The position numbers and the translations under genes were made by a program. Positions 45,060 through 55,973 of a stretch of 64,000 nucleotides of DNA are shown here, one piece after another. The notes under the pieces are model-generated. The model was not told the DNA's origin, did no database searches, and worked only from the letters and a program-made list of their open reading frames with translations. Position 1 is the stretch's first letter; each line of letters opens with the position of its first letter. This DNA is from Tuctoria greenei (Eukaryota; Streptophyta; Magnoliopsida; Poales; Poaceae), in contig JAYESD010000007.1 in the NCBI GenBank assembly GCA_036927565.1, positions 128,128,230 to 128,192,229 on the forward strand, given 5' to 3'.

Positions 45060-47041
45060 TGCCGATGACTTTAGTCCATTAAATCCGTCGGGCAGTAGAT
45101 ACCGACGGCCTTAGCTTGAAAACAAACTTTCTCCTCGTACCGTCTTAATTTTTCTTGCAATTCCTCATCTGCAACACGGGATCGACTCGAACTGGAAGTA
45201 GACGACGTCCCACATAAGCATCATGCTCCACATAACCGTCGCCTAATCCAAGTCTACAAAAAACACAAATGTGATGAATTGACATTAATTAACCTTTAAA
45301 CAATCATTATCTTTATACGTACCTCCCATGCGGTACGCCTCTGCCAACTTCGTACGGCGCACCCACATCCAAAGGCGCTCTTAGATAATATACATCACTT
45401 CCATGCTTTTTGTCTGCAAGAATAAATTAAGTTCACGAGTGGATGTCATAAAAGATAGATTCAGTTCATAGATAGATAGCACTCAACACACTTACACTTT
45501 TTGTGTTGTTGCCTCATCACACAACTGCTCTGGGCGTGCTGGATATGTGCCCCTGTGTCCCCTATGGTAAACCTCATTAAAAGAAGGAGCGACACCGGTT
45601 TCAGCTTCCTGCAACATCAAAATACAACATCAGTTCAATCAATGCAATTTTTTGAAGCAATTTACAAGTGATTGTGATAGTTCATACCATTTGTTGTGGC
45701 ATCTTCACATGTCCATCTGCCCCATAACGTTGTATTCCAGGATTGCTCTTTCGGTTGCTTCGGTTTCTCTTTGAAATATTTTTGAACTCATTTGACGTTC
45801 GGTACTCGTATAGCCATTCCCAAGCTGTCGGATCTACAAAGATCCAATCCACACTACTCTCCGTGTGCTCATGCTTCTGCAGATAAATTGTAGTTGCTCG
45901 CTTGTTTTTCATGGGTTGACGCAACCTGGTCTTGTAATACACGGTCACAGCCTTGATCCATGCATTAGAGAAGGAGTCCTTCATGATCTTTCTCGCCGAC
46001 ATCTCAAAAACAGACCTCGCATATGTTGGAACCACACCTTCCTCCAATTTAAATATACCCTGCATAAAACCCACAATTACTATCAACCAAAGTAAGATGC
46101 AACATATTTTAAACAATGAAAACAAACTTACCCAAAAAATCTCCCAAACTTTGTCCTGACAAGTTCCCGCATTGCCATATGGTTTCAGGGCATAGTGATC
46201 CCAATATACATGGCAATTAGTTGACCGCCCGCAAGAACCATCCCCGGAAAGCAAAACTGAATGGCATTTCCCAACTCTGTGTTAACACAGTGTCGATGTT
46301 CCTATCATCCCAACCAATCTCGATCCAGCACCTAATACCCTTTGGCCTTATAACTGCATGCGTATCGGGTGTTTTACTTGGAGTACATAAAAGGTGCCTC
46401 CACAGCCTGTACAAATAACATTAGTTAGTATAAGATAACTTATAAAATGTATAAGATAACTTATCAAATAATTCAAAAAAATACCTATAAGGGCATCAAT
46501 CACTCTGCCCCTCTCCTGCCTCTTGTAACTCTCCCAACCTTGCCAACCTTGCATCTCGTTCTGAATCATATTCCTCTTCGCCACTCTCACCCTTAGTACC
46601 ACCATGTCCACCCTCAGTACCATCCTGTCCATCCTCAGAAGACAACGTCACAAAGACCTACGCCAGAACCTCCTCTGTTCCTAAGTCTCCTCCCTGCTCC
46701 TGAACCTCCTCCATTGTGCCTGCTCCTAAGCCTCCTTCCTGCTCCTGAGCCTCCTCTGAGTACACACCTAAGCCTCCTGCTGAACCTGGTGCTAGCTGGC
46801 TCGATGCCTGCTCTGTCATACACCCCATAAGCTATCTCTGTCTATCTGCACTCATGGTTGTGCCCTACAAATGCAAATAAACATATAACAAATAGTAAAT
46901 AGCTGATTTATGATATTGAAGTGTTTTAAAAAAACAAAGTACCTGAAACAAGGACGTGTGAACCGAACGACTACTGTGGTGAGACGCGGAGGAAGAAGTA
47001 TCATCACTTCGCTTCTTTCCTTTTTTGAAATGCTTCCACAT
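45060..47041 (-). pseudogene. TNP1-like CACTA gene, copy b, with complete first exon
   Basis: Exon 1 is 47,041-46,943: MWKHFKKGKKRSDDTSSSAS, HHSSRSVHTSLFQ, then a GT donor. Later parts mirror copy a: MTEQASSQLAPGSAGGLGVY (from 46,819) with Gly/Glu-rich repeats and the same in-frame TAG; GIRCWIEIGWDDRNIDTVLT; GDGSCGRSTNCHVYWDHYAL, KPYGNAGTCQDKVWEIFW before an intron with GTAAGT and ATGCAG ends; LEEGVVPTYARSVFEMSARK; VDWIFVDPTAWEWLYEYRTS; NEFKNISKRNRSNRKSNPG. The Trp-rich AWEWLYEY and NRSNRKS..G blocks are those of Ptta/En/Spm transposase proteins. The frameshift near 46,260 is shared with copy a, so it predates the duplication. The gene end near 45,060 is approximate. Confidence 0.82.
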
Positions 47042-47189
47042 CTACACAAATTTCAATATAATGATTAATATATGATATTATTAAACAATAAACAATAAAT
47101 GATAAAGACTAAAAGATGTACACAATGAAAAATTTAAATCTCAAAGAATGCGTACAATAAGAACTAAAAATCACCAGCATTAAAATCTG

Positions 47190-47940
47190 CTAAAAATCAT
47201 TAGCATCCGAATCTGCTTCTATCACATGTGCATGAATATTTTCATGTCTCTCTTCTTCTACCATCTCTTCCTCAAACTCTTCTTCTTCACTATCTTCCTC
47301 AATAATTCTATTTTGCTTTTCAATAATCCTTTGAGATTGCCGAAGAAGTTTTCTCGAATGGTCGGCTTGTTCTTCAAACATTAACTCTAGAGTAGTACTA
47401 GCAATTTCTGCAAGTCCTGTCCCAGAAGATATCCTAATATCTTGTACTTCCTTGACTTCATCTTGATAAACACCACCATCATCATCTTCCTGATTGTCTA
47501 TGTACTCATAATAACAACAAGGGTGCACTTCACAGTTAACTTTATATACAACCCACCAATTTTTCAAACTTGGATGAGGATAACTTAAATAGTACACTTG
47601 TTCCACTTGATGTGCAAGTACAACATTGTTGTAAGGGTCTATATAGCGTGTGTTGTGGTTGACCTCCACTATTCCAAAATCATCCGCTCGCGTGGCCTAT
47701 GTTGGATCAAACGAGTGACAGTCGAAAACCACCAGCTTCAGTTCTTTCGTATCGCCAAATGTGTACTCAATTAGTTTTTGAAGAACACCATAGTATCCCT
47801 TCAATTCTCCACTACCCTCTGCAGCTGTTATACACACTCCACTGTTTGATGTGGCTGCAAGTGGGTGATTTGCTTCTAAACTTTCCATTCGAAAACGGTA
47901 TCCATTGATATCGTATCAGCTAAATTCTCTAGCTTTCAAT
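47190..47940 (-). pseudogene. TNP2-like transposase, C-terminal part (DUF4216 type)
   Basis: TNP2 is the catalytic CACTA transposase; only its C-terminus remains. The minus strand encodes YDINGYRFRMESLEANHPLA, ATSNSGVCITAAEGSGELKG, YYGVLQKLIEYTFGDTKEL and VVFDCHSFDPT. A TAG follows near 47,698, where relatives have a sense codon, then DDFGIVEVNHNTRYIDPYNN, VVLAHQVEQVYYLSYPHPSL, KNWWVVYKVN and a long acidic end (EEEEFEEEMVEEERHEN). NGYRFR, YYGVL...IEYTF and VYYLSYPHPSLKNWWVVYKV are hallmarks of this domain. The stop codon lies about 150 bases from the TNP1-like start, the usual En/Spm gene order. Confidence 0.87.
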
Positions 47941-48829
47941 TGACCATTCGCTATCTGTCGTTTCGACCACGCCGATATCCAAAGGCGACAAAATCATCTG
48001 GACCTTCCCGAAGGCCCAAGTCCACCAAGCCGCCAAAGAAGGAATGGCGGAAGGAGCAGGACAAGCTGTCCAAGCCCATCGCTCCGAGCCCGGATGTGAA
48101 GCAAAGATGGAGGAATGTCCATCTCATCAGACGGTGGTGAGACCTACGCCAATAGGTTAAATTTGTTGTTATCCCACTTTATTTTTCTTTCTTTCTTTTT
48201 CCACCCCATTTGGATTTTTCCCATTGCATATTTGATTTTTCCTAGCAAGTTGAGAATCTTATATTCTCAACTATCATTTTTTTTCTTTCTTTCTTTTCAA
48301 AAGAAAATTTTTGTTGGATTTGAAAAAGGGTTTCTATTTGAAAAACAATTTTTTCTGAGCTGCACATGTGGCATTTCACCAATGTGCTAAATTTATAGCC
48401 GTTGGGGAGCCATTTGCCAAAAGGGGAACCAAGGGGGGGGTACCTGTCAGGTCGGCCGAACCCCCTTGTCGGTCAAACAGGGAGTGGATCCAATTTGTCT
48501 CCCCTTCCTCCAACGGCTACATTTTGAACCCTAAGTGACCGTTGGAAGGTGCACCCAATAAATTGTGGCCATGAGGAGCACTTCTCTTCAAACACCACAT
48601 CATTTTACACCTCCCCAAGTCACTCTCTAGCTCACCTTGTTTTCTTGGTCTTCATTGCAACACTCTTGCTGAAATCCATCCCCAAAAAGATCTTCTTTTG
48701 TTTGCATTTGCATTTTACACTCAAGCTTTCAAGAGGGGAAAATTCGTTGAGAGTTTTGTTTTCCAAACATTGCTTCTTTTTGGATTTTTCTCGCCTTGTT
48801 TTGTTCTTGCTTGTTGAACTCAAAAAGAC
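47941..48829 (+). other. Gypsy-6 leader region
   Basis: No element domain. The first 200 bases (47,941-48,140) hold a short Pro/Lys-rich frame of unknown origin (PRRYPKATKSSGPSRRPKST). T-rich runs follow, then AGGTCGGCCGAACCCC (48,449-48,464), the same motif as in the Gypsy-6 LTR. The 5' LTR and PBS of this copy are missing. Confidence 0.5.
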
Positions 48830-50353
48830 ATGAAGAGGTTGTTCGGAAAGAGGAAGGAGGATGCAAGCTCAAGCCATGGTGAAGGTTCTAGTGCACGCCT
48901 CTCTTCCATGGGTACAAGCCCAAGGAGGAGAAGTGTGTGTGAGGACACTCCCATGGAAGAGAGAAGCAACCCACAGCAACTTCTTCATGACAACGACCTC
49001 GACATACGAAGCGAAGTTGAAGATCAAGCACGCAGGCTTCTCCAAGATCGTGAGTTCCACCACACCAAGGCTTACGGTCCACATTTGATCTCCAAAATAG
49101 GTATGGACTCCAATTTCTTTCCATTTGGCATGCAATTGGATTTGATGACTTTGGTCACATAGAGGAGAAAGGTTCAAGCCTTCTCACTATCCAATTCCTT
49201 TGCATGCTAAGAATAGGATTTGATGGTATTTCTTTTAGATTATTTCAAAAAGAATACAACATCCTATGGAAAGAATTAGGTAGCATCCTAGGCTTCCATA
49301 AACGGTGTTTGCTAGATTTAGACAATTTGCCTAAGTTTAACAAATAAAGTTTTTGGCATGAGATAACTAGTGAGGTCACATGTAGGGCTCCTAGGAATAG
49401 CCACATCCAAAACCCTAACTTACGCTTCATGCATAGATGGGTGGCTATGACTATGTTCCCTAGGGGAGATGTTAGGGTTGTGCGAGATGATGAATTGAAA
49501 ATTTTGTTTGCCATGACTAAAAAGATAAAAGTTTCTGCAGTCAAAGCCATGATGACACAATGGTTAGATTACATTTCAAAATCAGGACCAATTGAATGCA
49601 CTTCATTGATTACTCATATTGCTGATAGGGTAAGAGCACTTAAACACTCTTCATTTGAATATATTGAAACTGAAAGAGAATTAATTGATGAAGACTATTT
49701 AGTGCAAGGACATACCCTTAAGCATGATCAAGATGGGTCCTTGATATTTTTCTATCCCGGCTTTGTCAATGAAATTCGGTTACCTAACCCAGATTTTCAT
49801 TTGTACAAATGTCGGAGGCTAACCATTAATCTTTTTCCCCTTGAGGAAGCAAGAAGATTTAATGTCTCTGGCAGGGTAACAAGGAATCAAGCGAGGACTG
49901 CAGCCACATGCATGCCACCGATAATCTCTCTGGTCCATGAATACCAAGAGGAAGAGAACCCAACGGGTTATGCGCCCGGATGGACTCAACCTCCGACGTA
50001 TGAGATCAGGGGATAATCTTGGCAAGAATGGCAAAGGGATCCGCCCCTATCCACTTCAAGCTCTAGCAGCTTGCCCCCCAACGTCCATGAGAGGACGTCG
50101 TTCCTTTTCGGATAGAAGTCATCATGACTATAGCCAAGGAATGACGGACCTCACTAGACGTATGGGAGAACTTGAAGTGAGAACGGGTGACATCTACAGC
50201 ACACTCCAGGAGCATGTTCAAGGTACCCAGGATTGGCAACAACACATGGATGCTCAATTCACCAACTTCAACATGGCGCTACAACAACAACAAGCCGATC
50301 TTGCAGCATACTTCCGTCATCAAGGGTTCAACCCTTATCACGGAGGTAGTTGA
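48830..50353 (+). pseudogene. Gypsy-6 gag-only gene (ATHILA ORF1-like)
   Basis: ATG at 48,830: MKRLFGKRKEDASSSHGEGS, then EDQARRLLQDREFHHTKAYG, PHLISKIGMDSNFF. A frameshift near 49,100 leads to ISFRLFQKEYNILWKELGSI, LGFHKRC, a stop at 49,348 and NPNLRFMHRWVAMTMFPRGD, VRVVRDDELKILFAMTKKIK, MMTQWLDYISKSGPIECTSL, ITHIADRVRAL. The spacing and motifs resemble the ATHILA ORF-1 family. A further shift near 50,000 gives the C-terminus: MTDLTRRMGELEVRTGDIYS, TLQEHVQGTQDWQQHMDAQF and QQQQADLAAYFRHQGFNPYH, coiled-coil-like, ending at 50,353 beside a PPT-like tract. No protease, RT or integrase follows, so this is a gag-only element. Confidence 0.72.
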
Positions 50354-50358
50354 AGAAC

Positions 50359-50371
50359 AAGCTTGGGGGAG
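50359..50371 (+). other. Internal PPT-like tract of Gypsy-6
   Basis: AAGCTTGGGGGAG, identical to the tract next to the LTR at 51,703-51,715. It begins a few bases after the gag stop codon. Confidence 0.75.
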
Positions 50372-51702
50372 GACCCCCACTTGAGGTAACATGTATCACA
50401 TTCCTTGCATATTTAGTTTCCGTCCATCCATCATCCACCTTGCATTTAAAAAAAAAATATGTTATATTTTCTTTCGTCAAATAAAGATGTGCGGTAAGAA
50501 TGATTTAGAATTCACATAGATGAAATGATGAATAGTTGCTCTGTTTTATTTTCCTAAGTCTCTAGTTTACTACTTGCTACTCTGCGAATATTGCTTTCAT
50601 TGGTTTGAAATACTTTTACCTTAATTTGGAAGTTGTGGGTAGCAAAAGCTTGATCGAATTATAGGTTGTTGCGAGATTAGAATTGGTAAATAGGGCTGCT
50701 AGTCCTAGTTTGAAAGTAAAACTTAAGATTTTCGGAGAAATTCTAAAAAGATTTAAGTTTCCCTCAATTGATTGGAAATACCTACCGAAGCCATATGATG
50801 TTTATACATAGACAAAAATTTATGCATATGCTATTTGCTTTCACATTGAGCCTAGTTAAACTAGTATAGACCTATGTGAGAAATCATTCAACTCTTTTTG
50901 AATTCAAGACTTCACTTGCACATGCTATACTTCTACACTAGAAGTAAGCAAAACGTCCATCATATCCATCATACCACAATAAAAAGAGAAACTCCATGTT
51001 AATCATGTTTAGCACTCTCTTCAAAATTCATTGCAAAGAAAGGGAGTAGAATACATGGCTACAAAAATGAAAAAAAAGGGGCATGCTTACATCATAAGCA
51101 TGAGAAAAAAAAGAGAAAAAAAGTAGCCATGTTTCATCCCTGCAAAAGAAAGAGAGATTATACAAAAAGGAGTTATCTCAAGTATGCACATCCACTTCCA
51201 CTCCATCACACATGCACTAGTCTTGAATCAAAAAGTTTTTATTTGAATTCTCCTAAGGCTTACTCTTTTGACTTAGCAATATATGTGATGCAAATATGCC
51301 TACTTATTTTGCTTACCAAGCTCCACATACAAGCCATATTCAATGAGTAGGAATAGTAGAGGCACAAAGCTTTGGTGAGGAAATATCTCCACTATCCACA
51401 AAGGAGTGACTAAGAGAATCAAATTGAGGTACTTAATATCTAAATTGAATTCTCCGGGATTTAAGTGGAACTTGATTTCTAGGCTATGTTTGCTCCATTT
51501 ACTATTCTACCTTTCAACTTCTCATGAATATGAAAAAGCATAAGCCCCATGATAACTTAAGAAAGGTAGAGTATCATAGCAAATTTTTGTAATACTAGGT
51601 AGAGTATCTTGTTGTGCATTAGATACTTTTGAAAATAAGACATTGTAGCAACTCCGGATCATCAATCTAAAGTCTTGACTTTGCTCGGGACAAGCAAAGG
51701 AT
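50372..51702 (+). other. Gypsy-6 3' non-coding region
   Basis: About 1.3 kb without coding frames, including purine-rich A tracts at 51,065-51,125. It is collinear with Gypsy-5 sequence at 24,280-25,120. The two identical PPT-like tracts bound it. Confidence 0.7.
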
Positions 51703-51715
51703 AAGCTTGGGGGAG
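51703..51715 (+). other. Polypurine tract of Gypsy-6
   Basis: AAGCTTGGGGGAG two bases before the LTR start. Confidence 0.88.
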
Positions 51716-51717
51716 TT

Positions 51718-53333
51718 TGTTGACGGCTATTATATACCAATTTCATCCGTCAATTTAACTCGATTATGTGAAGGATTTGTCATTTCTTGCACACATCACC
51801 TTTCTATACAACCCAATTCCACTTGGACTTGGAGAAATATGTGTATGCAGCATTTTATGCAGGAAATGAGGAAATGTAGAGGGACCAATCCTATAAAATA
51901 TCATCCCACCAATCAAGCGATGACACGTGGCATCCCATGGATCAAATGGCCCACAAACAGAAGTATCCGAGGAGATCCAATGATGTATCACCCATATACA
52001 TCAAGGGGGCCCACCTGGCAGCCACCTGGAGGAAGCACTCCGCGTTTGGAGTGCTGACCAGGTCGGCCGAACCCCTGGTTTGGCCGACCTCTTCCTGGCG
52101 CCAAACACGGTCAAACGACGCGTGTTGGGTCCTCCTGGCTTGAAGGAGTCAATGGTGACTGATTCGCGCACTTTTGGTGGTGGGAACTAACCTCAACACA
52201 AGTATAAATAGGACCCCCTACCCCTCACTTCAACACACATCACTTGAGCTTCATCTCTATTGTATACACTATCATCCATAGTCTTAGAGGAGTTAGGTTG
52301 TAGAGAGGAGAGTCTCTAGTCCCAAGTCCAAATTGGGAAAGGAGTAAGGAGTCTCTCTCTTCCCAATCCTACATTGGGAAAGGTATGGCTCATGAATTCT
52401 TTCTTGTATTTTTGACTTTATGCATAATAAATATGGTATCTTTAGTCTCTACTTATACATATACTTGGGCAAAGCGTTTCTTGTTTGATTGTGGAGTCCA
52501 TGAATGTGGAAGGTATAGCTTCTATGACTATGTCATCATGAACATATCTCATTATCATAGAACCTATAGACCCCCACTATAGTCTAGTTAATTATAACAT
52601 AACTAGGTTAGTATGGATAATTATGTTGTGTATCAACATTGGTTCAATGATTATTCAATTCATTGCCTTAGGATGGATTATGCCTAGGCTCTTAAGGTAA
52701 TTACTTAATATGCTAGCATGGTGCTAGGATAGCTAAGTAGCATTGGATGTCTCGTAGACCCACGGATTGAAGAGGTAGGCAGTAGGTGGTGACAACCCTA
52801 TCTGTCCTTTGTAATCCTCCACGTTCGGCTATGCTACAGGCTCTTGGCGGGAGTAGCCCTAGTATTGCTAGGGGTAAGCCCGTGCCCGATGTTTTGAACC
52901 ACATAGCATAAGTATTCACTATTGATCTAGCCTATGGATAATTAGTTTAGACTATGTATATGTACAATAGAGCATAGTAGGAGTACCTCCATAACTCTCA
53001 ACCTTAACTAAGCTCTAGGATCCTCTTATCCCCATTAGACTTGAAAGCTTTTGTGTGTGTCACACTACCTCCAATATTATTTTATCCATCCTTACTAGAT
53101 TCTTACCTAGACCTTTCTACCCTTTCATTTGATAAATGATTGTTATATCTCTACCCCGCCTTCCTTTGGGATCAAATAAATGACACCCTTGGGAATACTC
53201 TTAAGGGGAAATGCTACAATGATACCTCTGTGCGCTTGCGGAATTCACTCTGTGATCCAATAGAACCATTAACAAATATTTCTGACGCATCAGTTGGACA
53301 TGTTTAGTTAATGGTGCGTAAGTAATACCAACA
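51718..53333 (+). repeat. LTR of Gypsy-6
   Basis: About 1.62 kb, TGTTGACGGC...AATACCAACA. It is preceded by a PPT, as for a 3' LTR, yet followed by a PBS (53,341-53,360), as for a 5' LTR. A hairpin is present at 52,060-52,090: AGGTCGGCCGAACC and GGTTTGGCCGACCT pair over 14 positions with one mismatch. A TATAAATAG box is at about 52,203-52,211, followed by ACCCCCTACC. Confidence 0.88.
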
Positions 53334-53340
53334 AGAATTT

Positions 53341-53360
53341 CTTGCACTATTGCCAGGGAT
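53341..53360 (+). other. Degenerate primer binding site after the Gypsy-6 LTR
   Basis: CTTGCACTATTGCCAGGGAT resembles the TGGCGCCGTTGCCGGGGAT type of gypsy PBS with several transitions, mostly C to T or G to A. It starts eight bases after the LTR end. Confidence 0.68.
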
Positions 53361-53389
53361 GATTTGTTAGTATACCTTAGGAGCCATCA

Positions 53390-53571
53390 ATAGCCCAGCG
53401 GCCCCCTGGCAATAATTTGGGACGGCTACTGCCGGGCGTCGCAAATAAGCCTATTTGCGACGGTGGCCGTCGCAAATAAGCAAAGCCGCTGTGAATAGCT
53501 TATTTGTGACGATTTCTATCTTATTTGTGATGGCCAGGGCCATCGCAAATCGTCGGGATTCCTATAGTGAC
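53390..53571 (-). mobile_element. Terminal fragment of a second CACTA transposon
   Basis: Ends TCCTATAGTG at 53,571; the reverse complement begins CACTATAGGAATCCCGACG. Subterminal repeats CGTCGCAAATAAGC, TTATTTGTGACGA, TTATTTGTGATGG and TTGCGACGG alternate in both directions, typical of En/Spm ends. The repeat motif differs from that of CACTA-a/b. Only about 180 bases are present, and the left edge is approximate. Confidence 0.75.
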
Positions 53572-55141
53572 TCTTAAAAACAAATCAGCAACGCTGCAAA
53601 AAACTCGTGTAGATTAAAAACCACAAATTCAATGATCGTTAAATTTTTCTAGATGATAGAGTATTAAGTTATGAAAAAAACCCAAAGAGAATCACGTCAA
53701 TTGGATCTATAAAACGCAAGTTATGATTGAAATACCAAAGCAACGTTGGTTTGTCCAGAAAGTCAGCGAGAAAAACTTGTCTGAATTAAGTCGGATGAAC
53801 AAAGCACAAAAGCTCCTCTAAAACTACAATCATTTTCAACAGAACACAAGAGAACAGAACAAAGTCGTCTTAACATGAGCTCTGGCCTCCCTTGATTATA
53901 TACTAGCCCTAAGGACAATCCAATCTTAACTAGGACTCCTCTTCCTACTTGGACTCTGACTCAACCTTACTATAACTGCTCAAGACTCATCTATACGCAG
54001 ACTGAAGCAATCTTAAGACTTCCAAACACCTTAGGGATGTACCAAACATTCCTAAAAAAACTCAACTTCATGCTCACCACGATATCCTATTATAACTAAC
54101 TCAAATCTTTACATATTTGAGTCATAACCGCCTCAGCCGTAGCCTAAGGCATAAACCAGCCGGTTGGACCTTTCGGGCCATATCTTCATGTCCACATATC
54201 TTCACCGTGCCTTGGAACAATTTAGCCACGTCTATGCACCCATTGCACACATGCAAACACCTTCCAACGACGTCCACAATACCTTCATATGCATTGTACT
54301 TGACCCAAACATGTTGCGTGATCTCCCGATCAACTCAACAACAATTCCTCATGAACTTGGTTGTTGAACCTCATCTTCTCCCTAATACTAGTTCAATAGA
54401 TCCAATCACCAACCATGTCTTGCCTCTAGCAACATCTGCACATGAACAAACAACTAATCTTTGTGAGCCCTAGTCTTCGACTTAACTCTTGTTAGTTCGA
54501 AAAACACAACACCTTACATAAGCACCTTACATAAACATGTTGCAAACCATAGAAAAATAATACAATCCATAACAACCAAAACACACCAAAAAACTTAGTA
54601 AGAGAACACTAAGCATCCTTTCTATGAGCAAAAAAACAAGTTCAAAACATTGCAAGTTAAAAACAGAGCTGCCGCACAATTATTCCAGCAAATAACATTA
54701 TTGAATCCACCCAAAGTGGACAGTCCTATCCGAAACTCATGTGGAAATCACGTGTTGGAAAGTTCGGACAGTCCTAACCAAGTGAAGAGTAAATGTTACT
54801 CCCGAAAACATGTTTGTAAACATCAACTGTGTCGACTCATGTGCAGCTCACGTGACTGAAACTTTGGACAATCCGAATCGAGAAAAACGTGTAACTCACG
54901 TGAGAAAAAGTTCGAACAATCTGAAACCATCAAGGGTAACGTTACTTCCCAAAAAAACATTGAAAAATTCGGACAGTCCAAAACTATCGAATGTAACATT
55001 ACTCCCCAAAATGTACTGAGACAAGTTCAATCAGTGTGTATCGGATTGTATCGTGGTGTATCGATGTAAGCTTCAAAACTTTGCATGTCAACCCTCACTT
55101 TTATTCTAATTGCCAATGTATTCAGAAACATAGGTCTCACA
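53572..55141 (-). repeat. 3' LTR of Copia-4, truncated
   Basis: It ends TAGGTCTCACA beside the PPT at 55,142 and matches the Copia-1 LTR, but the first 290 or so plus-strand bases of that LTR are missing; the CACTA fragment abuts instead. Several GGACAGTCC/TTCGGACAGTCC words occur at 54,717-54,980. Confidence 0.83.
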
Positions 55142-55973
55142 ATCTCCCCATTTATGAATGCATTGGCAACACCACTTAGAATCCGAACATTGGCTCATTC
55201 ACATGAAAAATTTTGAAAACAATTTAGTCCCCATTTTGAAAATCGAAAATCAAATGAGAAAGAAATTTCCAAAACAAATTCTCCCCTTGAGAAGAGCGTG
55301 TAAAATACTTGTGAATGTGCAATGTGTTACATATTTCTCCGCCTTTGATAATGTATTCAACAAAGTTCAAAAGAGAACTTTCAATTGTTATGTGCATATT
55401 ATAACATATACATATATAACAAAGCTTATCCAAGTCATACTATCAAGTAACTTACGCTATCACATCAATGGGATACATAAAGTAGTGTAGGCCATGCTAG
55501 AGATCTAGTGTAATTTTTCAGTTTAAGCAAGTCATGATCTCACAAATTTAACTATTTCACGACCTAAAAGCATGACACATGTTACTGCATTTTTATTATT
55601 TTTAAAGCAAAAATTTCCAGATGATATTTGCAAGAGATTATATGCCGCATCAGCCTTATTTTAACCAACCAAGCTAAGCATATGTCATTTGACAATCAGA
55701 AGCTTAAGATCATGGTTTTAGTCATACACAACTTCTTCCAAGTTCATATCTAAGTGCAATGATAAGCCATCTCAAAAGAAGAAGTGTGATGTATGCATAT
55801 TCTCTTGATCTTTTCTCATCATTTTTTATTTGATCATAAAAGCCCATAATGTGGATAGTTGATTGATTAATTTTTCTTTATTAAAAGCACTTGTGAGCAT
55901 GTACCAAGTTCAAAACATCAAGAAAGTTTGATCATGACCAGATTTAGTGTAAGTAATTATTCCAATTACTAGT
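55142..55973 (-). other. Copia-4 3' non-coding region with LTR-adjacent PPT
   Basis: The minus strand reads AAATGGGGAGAT against the LTR (55,142-55,153), the PPT. The remaining 800 bases up to the solo LTR show no coding potential. Confidence 0.7.

Larger units (their letters stand above)
40028..46978 (+). repeat. Tandem duplication, right copy
   Basis: Second copy of 33,075-40,022. Differences are scattered point changes and small indels; a test stretch of about 290 bases (40,200-40,490) shows about five. Beyond 46,978 only this copy continues into the rest of the CACTA element, so this side keeps the original right flank. Confidence 0.93.
44914..47940 (-). mobile_element. CACTA-b: 3' half of an En/Spm transposon
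   Basis: Begins CACTACAAGAA at 44,914, with CCGTCGG-type subterminal repeats. It carries a TNP1-like gene and then the C-terminal coding end of a TNP2-type transposase, both minus strand. The 5' half, with the TNP2 catalytic region and the other terminus, is missing: sequence changes to gypsy-type DNA at about 47,940. Confidence 0.87.

Noticed and set aside
47941..48140. Pro/Lys-rich 66-residue frame as a captured host gene piece
   Set aside because: No recognisable domain and no splice or start context; kept only as unexplained leader sequence of Gypsy-6.
37940..53571. Pairing CACTACAAGAA (37,940 or 44,914) with TAGTG at 53,571 as one CACTA element
   Set aside because: The first 13 bases agree at 11 positions, but subterminal repeats differ (CCGTCGGTA against CGTCGCAAATAAG) and the flanks CAA and ACT do not match as a 3-base duplication.
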